From the NCBI GenBank assembly GCA_030789695.1, contig CM061138.1, forward strand, positions 179,405,051 through 179,469,050: a stretch of 64,000 nucleotides of DNA. Direction: 5' to 3'. Origin of the DNA: Scilla litardierei. Taxonomy: Eukaryota > Streptophyta > Magnoliopsida > Asparagales > Asparagaceae. Position 1 is the stretch's first letter. Each line of letters opens with the position of its first letter. The translations under genes were made by a program, and so were the position numbers. Below the pieces are notes generated by a model. The model worked only from the letters and a program-made list of their open reading frames with translations. It ran no database searches and was not told where the DNA came from. Of the stretch, positions 12,325-64,000 are shown piece by piece.

Positions 12325-13871
12325 GTCAGTGCGATCTTGATATTTTTTTGATCGGTAGGATTGTAGTTCGACTGATCTATCTGTTTAAATTGAGATTTTG
12401 TTCACAATATGAAGTAGACGTCTGTTTAAACTTTCTGGAAATGGCAACGATTGTTAAATTTCGGAATTTATGAGAAATTTTCTTTTGTCCATTTTAGGAT
12501 TATTGAATTTGATATCATTTTGTGTAGATAGGGCTTGATTCTTCATAATCATCATTTTAAAAGTAGAATTTTAGTTGTTGGAAGGAGCTACTAGTAAAAT
12601 TGGGGTTAGGGTGCAGTATTTGACTCATTATCTACAAATTAAATGAAGGTTGTTAAGTGGATTAGTGAGATTGGTCTACTGCTTGCTCGATTATTCCATA
12701 ATATTTCGATTCACTCGATCTAAACCTTCTGATCGGTACATGGCCCTTATATTAGTTCACAAACGATAGAGGAAGTAATGACTTAAAAACAGACGACTTC
12801 TCTTTATTATGATGAGTTTTTGGTTACGCATGAGGTACCTTTCGGGGTCTTCATGGTCCGTAATGATCGATGATCCAGCGCAATCATTAAAATTAAGCGC
12901 ACATTGCTCAGTGTTTCTGTTGATCATGCTGCAACTGGCTAAAAGATATGCAATGATTCAAAAGAAAGGTTTAAATCATTTCACCAAAAAACACAACCGT
13001 TAGGATTCAAATGCACTCAATTCAATTCAATTTGGCCGCTTCATGTTTGTTTGACTGAAACGGTACCAATCACATCTTCATCATTTAGTGATCTTTTAAT
13101 TTTATTGCCCCGAAACCGACTGGCATATGGAGTTATATTATTAATTATTTCAGTGTGTTGCTTAAGCGAAGAAACTGAAAGTGATAGAGTTGATGAGTGC
13201 TTCTTTGGAGGAAGACTAATCGCTGTTAAGCCATCCTATGGTAATGTTGTTAGCAACTGTCTCCTCCGAATGCATGCCAAATGATTGGCTAGGTGCCTAC
13301 TTAACAAGTTGACACTGCTTGCTTACCCACTTGAGCCGGCAAGTAGCAACTAACTGGTTAAAACATGTTTGTGACTTTTGACTTTTGAGTAACGTTTGAA
13401 ATTGTTGTGCATATTAAATTCGTACCCTTTGAAATTTGAATAATTTCCCATACATGTGCATGTAAATATTACTCAAATTATTGGTTGGGCCCTTTTATAA
13501 GAGCTAGTTTGGATGATAATATGTATTGTTGGGAGAAAAATATAGAACCGCCACAGCCCAAAATTAGTGTTTTCCCCAAAATTAGAGTTTTTCCCTTTCT
13601 AATTCACTTAACACGTGGCTATTACTTCATTGGCTCATCAATGAAATCATATTGTCTCCATTATCACACAATGACCGCCCACCTGCTACAATTCCTAACA
13701 TTGTTCTCTTCAGCTTCCACCTTGTTTTTAGTTTCCATTTCTTTCCATCCTCTTTGATGATGCCACCATCCAGTGGTCCCATTCACCACCATCCCTATTT
13801 CCTTCATATTTAAGTTTTAGAGATAATCCTTCCTATTTATGTTTATCTACTAAACCCTACAGTTGACGTCG

Positions 13872-14310
13872 GCTATACATTAATGCACTGCTTCATTGTC
13901 CCCCATTGCATGAAGTATTTTAGTGGCCAGAGGTGTTGGTAGTCATTGTGAGTGGGATGAGTTAAGTGGTTTTGTAATTCTTTCTATGATTCATCATTTT
14001 GTATTTTAAGTTTGACTCTTTTCCTTTTCTTATCACTTTCCCTTTTGTTTTGTTTTGTTTTTTTTTTTTTTTTGGGGGGGGGGGGGGGTGGACATATTAA
14101 CGCACTGCTTCGTTGTCCCCCATTGCAGGAAATATTTTAGAGGCCAGAGGTGTTGGTAGTCATTGTGAGTGGGATGAGTTAAGTTGTTTTGTACTTCTTT
14201 CTATGATTCATCATTTTGTATTTTAAGTTTGACTCTTTTCCTTTTCTTATCGCTTTCCCTTTTTTTTGTTTTTTTGTTTTTTTGTTTGTTTTTTTTTTTG
14301 GGGGGGGATG
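13872..14310 (+). repeat. Tandem duplication, two copies of about 215 bp
   Basis: The segment from CATTAATGCACTGCTTC through a GTGGGATGAGTTAAG block to a poly-T/poly-G tract occurs twice (about 13872-14090 and 14091-14310). The copies are highly similar and both end in T runs followed by G runs. Confidence 0.8.
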
Positions 14311-15780
14311 CCCACCCCCCCTCCAATTTAAGACACCCCCCAGATTCAATTTAATTTTTTCAAATCTTTTGCTATTAAAATTAGTTGTTAAATCCTTGCC
14401 CTTTGATTTGGGTACTTCTTTTATGCTCTTGTATTTCTACCTTTAAAATAGTGTTTACTATTTCTATGCAAAAACTCACTACTTCTACATGTATGCAGAA
14501 ACAGTGACGTTTAAAAGTACTACTTTACAGCTAAAATTTAAAAGCTGGAGCCCCTAAGAAATTCCCCAGAAGACAATGCAATTACATCATTTGATGGGGT
14601 TATGCGATCCATCTAAAACTTCTTGGGGTCAAATCCAATTTTCTACTTTCCTATTTTTAAAGTAAAACCATTTCTTTATATGGGCACTATCAAGTTCAGG
14701 GACATCAATGCAGAGCAGAGGATTTTGATTCTAGGCCATCTGGTTATCTATCAGTGGATTTAAATCAAGGAAACCTTTCATGACATCTTCACAAGATGTC
14801 AATCATTTCGAATTTAACAGACTATTTTCAATTTAATGCAATTGATTTAGTGATATTGTGATATTTTGAAGTGTGAACGGAATGTGATAGTTATATTCAA
14901 AAATCACAGTATCACCAGAATGTGACGGTTATAATCAAAGACACAATATTACGACATTATTGTTATATTTATCTATATGGTAGGTAGGCACCAAACCAAA
15001 AGCAACTAGATGATGATTTGATGTCATCTTCTCCACTTCTACGGGACTACTTTGGCCACCTGCAGATTGTGGTTAAATCTTTTTTTTCATTGTACATACT
15101 TCTTTTTTTTTCATTGTACATACTTTTTCCTATTGGCTGGCGATATAATCATTAGGCAGTATGCCTGAGATTACCACGTGGCATACTTAAACTTGAGACT
15201 CCCTGAAAGGGGAGGGTCTGATTTGTCTTTTTCGGAACCCCTATTTGTTTATACGCACATGTACAATCATGTGTGTTCTTTGTTTTGAGATTTAAATAGG
15301 CAAATAGGCAAATGCTCTTCAATCTTGTAAATTTTGTTTTGAGTTATTTGTTCTCATCATCATTTTTTGGGTCGGCTTCATGGACTCGATAGAAATAATG
15401 TTGGATTGTGATCATGTCAGATCGTGATGTGTGATGTCCATATCAGATACTTGATCTTCACACCATACGATGTAAAGCTTTCTATTCAGTCAAACCAAGA
15501 TTTTTCATGTCCTTTCTTGTCACTTCCATCATTGTCTTCTTCGGTCTATCTCTCTTTCACTGAATCTCAACAATCATATGTTTTTGTCTTTCTAACGGTC
15601 GTAACAATAGATATGTCTTCGGTATATATGGCCAAACCATTTTTTTCTCATCTTTTCCTTCATAGAGATAGTTATTTGTTCTGCTCATAGTATATATCAT
15701 GTTGTTGCAAAATTAGTGCACTGATGGAAGAGTGGAATATTATTACAGTTTTTTTTCTAATAAAAGTTATTTGTGATTAG
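14311..15780. other. Non-coding stretch, nothing recognised
   Basis: AT-rich sequence without a supported gene or transposon boundary. The 88-aa frame at 15424-15690 has no recognisable domain. Confidence 0.5.
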
Positions 15781-15784
15781 GTAT

Positions 15785-15819
15785 ATGTGTTTCCCGATGC
15801 AATGAAAGGCGGTACTTGA
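15785..15819 (+). promoter_or_regulatory. Two overlapping short upstream ORFs in the leader
   Basis: Just before the kinase start, ATG at 15785 opens six codons and stops at 15803-15805. A second ATG at 15802 overlaps that stop (ATGA), opens five codons and stops at 15817-15819. If 15781 is the leader acceptor, both are in the mature 5' UTR and could lower translation of the kinase. Confidence 0.4.
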
Positions 15820-15849
15820 GAGTCATAGAGTGAACGTGTTTTCTTGCAC

Positions 15850-59980
<44,131 letters not shown>

Positions 59981-60735
59981 GTGACGTTTTTATCAAATTC
60001 TGAGCTTAAACAGTTGCAATGAGTAAATCAATATGACTTGCATTAGTCATCTATTTTGATTGTTTGATCCGCCGTATCCACTATACGTGCTCACTTGGAA
60101 GAAGTTTATGGGTTCGTGTTGCATGTGCGATATGCCTAACACTAGAAACTAGTGTGATATGCCTAACTGCTGAAGTTTACGGACCAGTTGGTTTTACAGT
60201 CTTGGGGTCTCAACATAATCTATCCTTCACTCCACTCATTGTGGCACTAAATTCCATCTTGCCAGATTTATTTATTTTTACGAACTTTGACACTTGGGAG
60301 GATACAAATCATTTGACATGTCTCCACTTTGGCTCATACCAAACAAGGCCATTCGCATGGGGGGACAAAACCTTATTAGGGATATGAAACAAGTCTAACA
60401 TTCAATGTGGTGAACAATAACTGGATATTGCTCAAAGTGGGCCATACATGGAACAGACTTTGATGTGGCGTGTAGCCCATATATTGGCTCGAAGTCACCT
60501 TTATTTGACAATTTATGTTAGCAATTGTATGTATTTTATAGTACATGTTATAAATTTGTTAATCCCAGCTACGGGATCTTGTGTGAAGTTATTCTCAAGA
60601 CAGCCTGAGAACTGGTTGGGTTGGGCTGGGCATTTATTTGTGTACTTTTGTAGCTGTGCTTGTGATCATTTCAGACATGTAACGCCCAACACCTTAGAAA
60701 CATGATACTTAAAACCTATGGTCTTAATTCTATCT

Positions 60736-60876
<141 letters not shown>

Positions 60877-60884
60877 AGCCGGTG

Positions 60885-62070
60885 TAGAATTTCCTACACC
60901 ATATACTTCAATTTCCACCATTTTTGATCAACACCATTCGTCTTCTTCTACCTACAATATATGATAAAAAACCAAAAATCAAGTCAACCCAATGTTATTT
61001 AATCATCGATCCGATCGTTACAAATTCAATGGCTTCAAAACAATACAACTTTTTGTAACGAATGGAGCAATGGTCAAATCATCCTAGGGTTCATTCATAT
61101 TTGGGGTTTTGGGGTTTTAGAATGTGCACAACAACTCCAAACAAAAAAATTATAAAAATGGTGGAAAATAGGTTTTTTGGAGGCATGATATATAAATTTC
61201 CTACACCAACTCCCTTACTTTGACCTTATATATGAGAACAATGGGTATCTTGTGACATATGAGGCTAAGCCTTATATACGCATCCAAAACTCCACGTTTT
61301 GCTATTTTTTCGGAGGACCGGAATCGTTCATTTTGATATACATCTTCTAAAATCCCAAAACATCGAATATTGGGTGAACCCAAGGGGTTTTGCATGTTAA
61401 TCCACCCGTTGCAAATTTAACGGTTTTGCATGAGTAGACCTATTGCGACGGGTGGATGAACATGCAAACCCCCTTGGGTTTACCCGATTTTCGGTGTTTT
61501 GGAGTTTTATAATATGAACATCAAAATAAATGGATCCGATCCTCCGAAAAATAACGAATGGTTGAGTTTTGTAGGTCGCATATGAGACTTAATCTTACAA
61601 GTCAGATGAGACACATTATTTTATATGTATGTATGTATGTATACATGTATGCATATAGTAATATGTGTACCAGCTATCAACAGGGAAAATTTCCTTCTTG
61701 GGTAGCATCATACACCATCCTCTTATTTTTTTTCATTCGATCAAAACCCATTCATTTTGATCTTCATGTTTTTAACTTTAAACCCATAATTTTCAAGTGA
61801 ATTCATGGAGTTTTACTCGTTCGTCCACTTGTCACAAGTTTAACAATTTCACCGTAACGAAACTTTTTGTAACAGGTAGATGAGCGATTAAAACCCTAGG
61901 GTTCATCTAAAAATTGGTAGTTCGGGATTTTAGAACATTAACAAACTGAACGGATCCGATCGTGAAAAAGGGAAGGGGATGGGTTGCGTGATCTACCCAA
62001 GGAGGAAGGGAGGGGGTGGGTTGTGTGAGCTACCCAAGGAGGAAATTTCCTTCCTGGGTAGCTGATACCC
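60885..62070. repeat. Cluster of related fold-back repeats
   Basis: Palindromes GGTGTAG/CTACACC (60885-60899) and AGCTACCCA/TGGGTAGCT (62029-62062) bracket the cluster. A larger inverted repeat has arms of about 140 bp at 61285-61425 and 61440-61585 (for example TTTTTCGGAGGA pairing with TCCTCCGAAAAA). GATCCGATCG and CCTAGGGTTCAT recur at 61005-61095 and 61890-61965. These look like several copies of one MITE-like family. Confidence 0.65.
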
Positions 62071-63966
62071 ATATTGCTCATATATAGATATATAGATATA
62101 GTATAATAAAATAAATAAATGCCGTAGGAACAATTATACTATAATAATAAAAGAGGACGAGTTATCAATCAAAGTTTATATCATGAGTTCAATTAATCAA
62201 GACAAAATAAAGGGTTTAAAAAAAGAGAAATAATTCCTAGTTAATGATAGCACAAAAATTTTAAATCAGTAAGCAATGAATGCTGCCAGATCCTAACATG
62301 TGGTGATTGATTTGACTAGTCGTGCCGTCCTTTTCCTTCTTACTAAAGTAAAGTGGATACATGATAGATGTATGTGTTATTGTATAGAAAATCTTATTTC
62401 TTTTCAAGAGAAGGAGTCTAAGAACTTCTGCTTTCATATTCCCATTAATTTTTACCTATTATTCTTTTTGTCTCCTATCGGTGAGCACATGTGTCGATTT
62501 TCATAATACAAAAATAGAAAGCATGTCTTTATGATCCCTGGCCTAAACAATATGGGTGTCCACCTTAGCTTAAGTGTTCCAACAGTCTTGCGATCGCCAC
62601 TGTAACGTTTCAACCCTACGAGATGCTAGTTGCTGCCTTTCGCGATTGCATGAATTCTAACTCATCCTACAGGCTGGGCCAACCCAGTCATCGAATTCAC
62701 GTGTTTGAGCAACTCTTCTCCTGCAATCCTAAAAAGATAATTAGTGGATGTGAATAGTTTATAATTTGTCCTTGTGCATACTTGTAATTATGAGATTGAA
62801 AATGATACATATCCAGCGCTTTTGGCAATAGAAAAAAGGATTTCCTTGAATAAATACATATCCATTGCTTTTTGGATTTCCTTGACTAAGGATCCTCATA
62901 ATCTCCTGAAGTGAAGGAACCCCACAGGTTTGGGTCTTGAAAAATGATCTGATAAGAAGACCCCCTATGGTAGCGGAAAATGTTAGAGGGGGACTCTTGA
63001 GTAAGAAACCTATGAGTTTTGCTAAAATATGTTTTCCAAAATGTTATGGGTAATGGTTTTGAAGTTATGCATAAATTGAAAATGCATGTGGAAGAAATAC
63101 AGGAAAATAAATAAGAAAAAATTGAGAAAGCTTCCCTAATCTTGGATTTAAGTGAGTTGATAAACTCTTCTTGCTGATGAGAGCGGCCAATTGCGTGGAT
63201 AGATGTCACGCTGATGACCTCAGGCAGACTATACCTTTAATAAAATTTGTGTACAATATATAACCTTACTAATACAAACAAGAATCTATAGTTGCTGTCT
63301 AACTTTTAGAATCATTCTCTCTTAAATTGGGTTGGTTTAGCACTGATTTTCAAATAATTTAGTGCATATTATAAATGAAGGATTGCAATGCAGAAAATTT
63401 AAATGTAGTTGGGGTTATTAGATTTCTTCTGAATGATAAACAAAGCTCTAAGATGCCCTTTTGGGGTTGATCACTAGTTATAGGTGAATTTCATTCCTCT
63501 GGGATCCCTGCGTGATGGATTTCAGAGAGGTTCCCTAATAAACTATAGTATGATTATAAATTTGTCCATCCCACCATGTGAACGGTTGATGTCGATTTCC
63601 ATGTTGTGGACATGCAAGTTGTTCTACGTTGCTGCGTTGACTGAAGTCCGGGATACTCAAGCTGAGGATCACAGAGACATGCTTCCATTTTTTTTAATTG
63701 TGAAAATTGTGACACGAGCTTATCTTTTAGGGACAAAAGGAATAATAGGTGGAAATAAATAAGTATATGGCTGTGGATGTTCCTTTGACCAATGAAGATT
63801 TTCTTCCATGAAAAGGGATGAGATTTTTAAATATAATTACCATTTCATCTACAGATTATTCATTTTTTACTTGTGGGCCAGAAGTAAGTGGTTGGTACGA
63901 CTGGTCAAATGGACAACCACATATTAGGATTTGGCAAATATTTTCTTTAAAGGAGGAGGTGTTTTT

Positions 63967-64000
63967 ATTATTGTTATTATTATTATTATTATTATTATTA
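63967..64000. repeat. (TTA)n microsatellite at window end
   Basis: TTATTATTG followed by repeated TTA up to the last base; it may continue outside the window. Confidence 0.9.

Larger units (their letters stand above)
12325..15780 (+). other. Probable leader intron of the SK gene
   Basis: Non-coding AT-rich sequence between a donor-like GTCAGT (12325) and an acceptor-like GTGATTAG (ending 15780). It holds a tandem duplication (13872-14310, listed separately) and homopolymer tracts. No coding frame is convincing. Confidence 0.35.

Overview
This window is nuclear DNA from a seed plant, most likely a flowering plant with a repeat-rich genome. It holds one cellular gene on the + strand, spread over more than 44 kb by very large introns. 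The gene encodes a SHAGGY/GSK3-type Ser/Thr kinase that best matches plant group IV (the Arabidopsis SK41/SK42 type). Eleven coding exons (15850-59980) join in frame at GT..AG borders and give 393 residues. The last exon, with the C-terminal tail, was not found and probably lies past 64000. Nearly everything else is transposable elements. The species cannot be named from this sequence.

Layout. 1-7407: a non-autonomous LTR element on the - strand with a tRNA-Asp-type primer site, very large LTRs and a broken gag-like frame. 7408-12014: old LTR-element debris (a Ty1/copia 3' end, a probable copia LTR, a GC-rich segment). 12015-15849: presumed promoter, untranslated leader and first intron. 15850-17515: exons 1-4. 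17516-46200: intron 4, 28,685 bp, mostly transposons: two hAT-type elements, a snap-back MITE, a diverged solo LTR with a copia-like element inside it, then a three-level nest in which element D was split by element E, and each LTR of E was then hit by another element (F, a full-length chromodomain Ty3/gypsy element, and G, a small gag-only derivative). 46201-50188: exons 5-9. 50189-59705: intron 9, 9.5 kb, with a rearranged gypsy element whose two LTRs face opposite ways, split by a very young gag-only element (C). 59706-59980: exons 10-11. 59981-64000: the next intron, with a (CA)(GA) microsatellite and a cluster of fold-back repeats.

The kinase is the only gene with a cellular role. Its catalytic motifs and exon junctions all look intact, so it is probably functional despite the intron load. 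All gag and pol frames of the elements are broken. The nest can be dated relatively: D's LTRs differ greatly, E's by a few percent, F's by about 3 percent and C's by about two bases.
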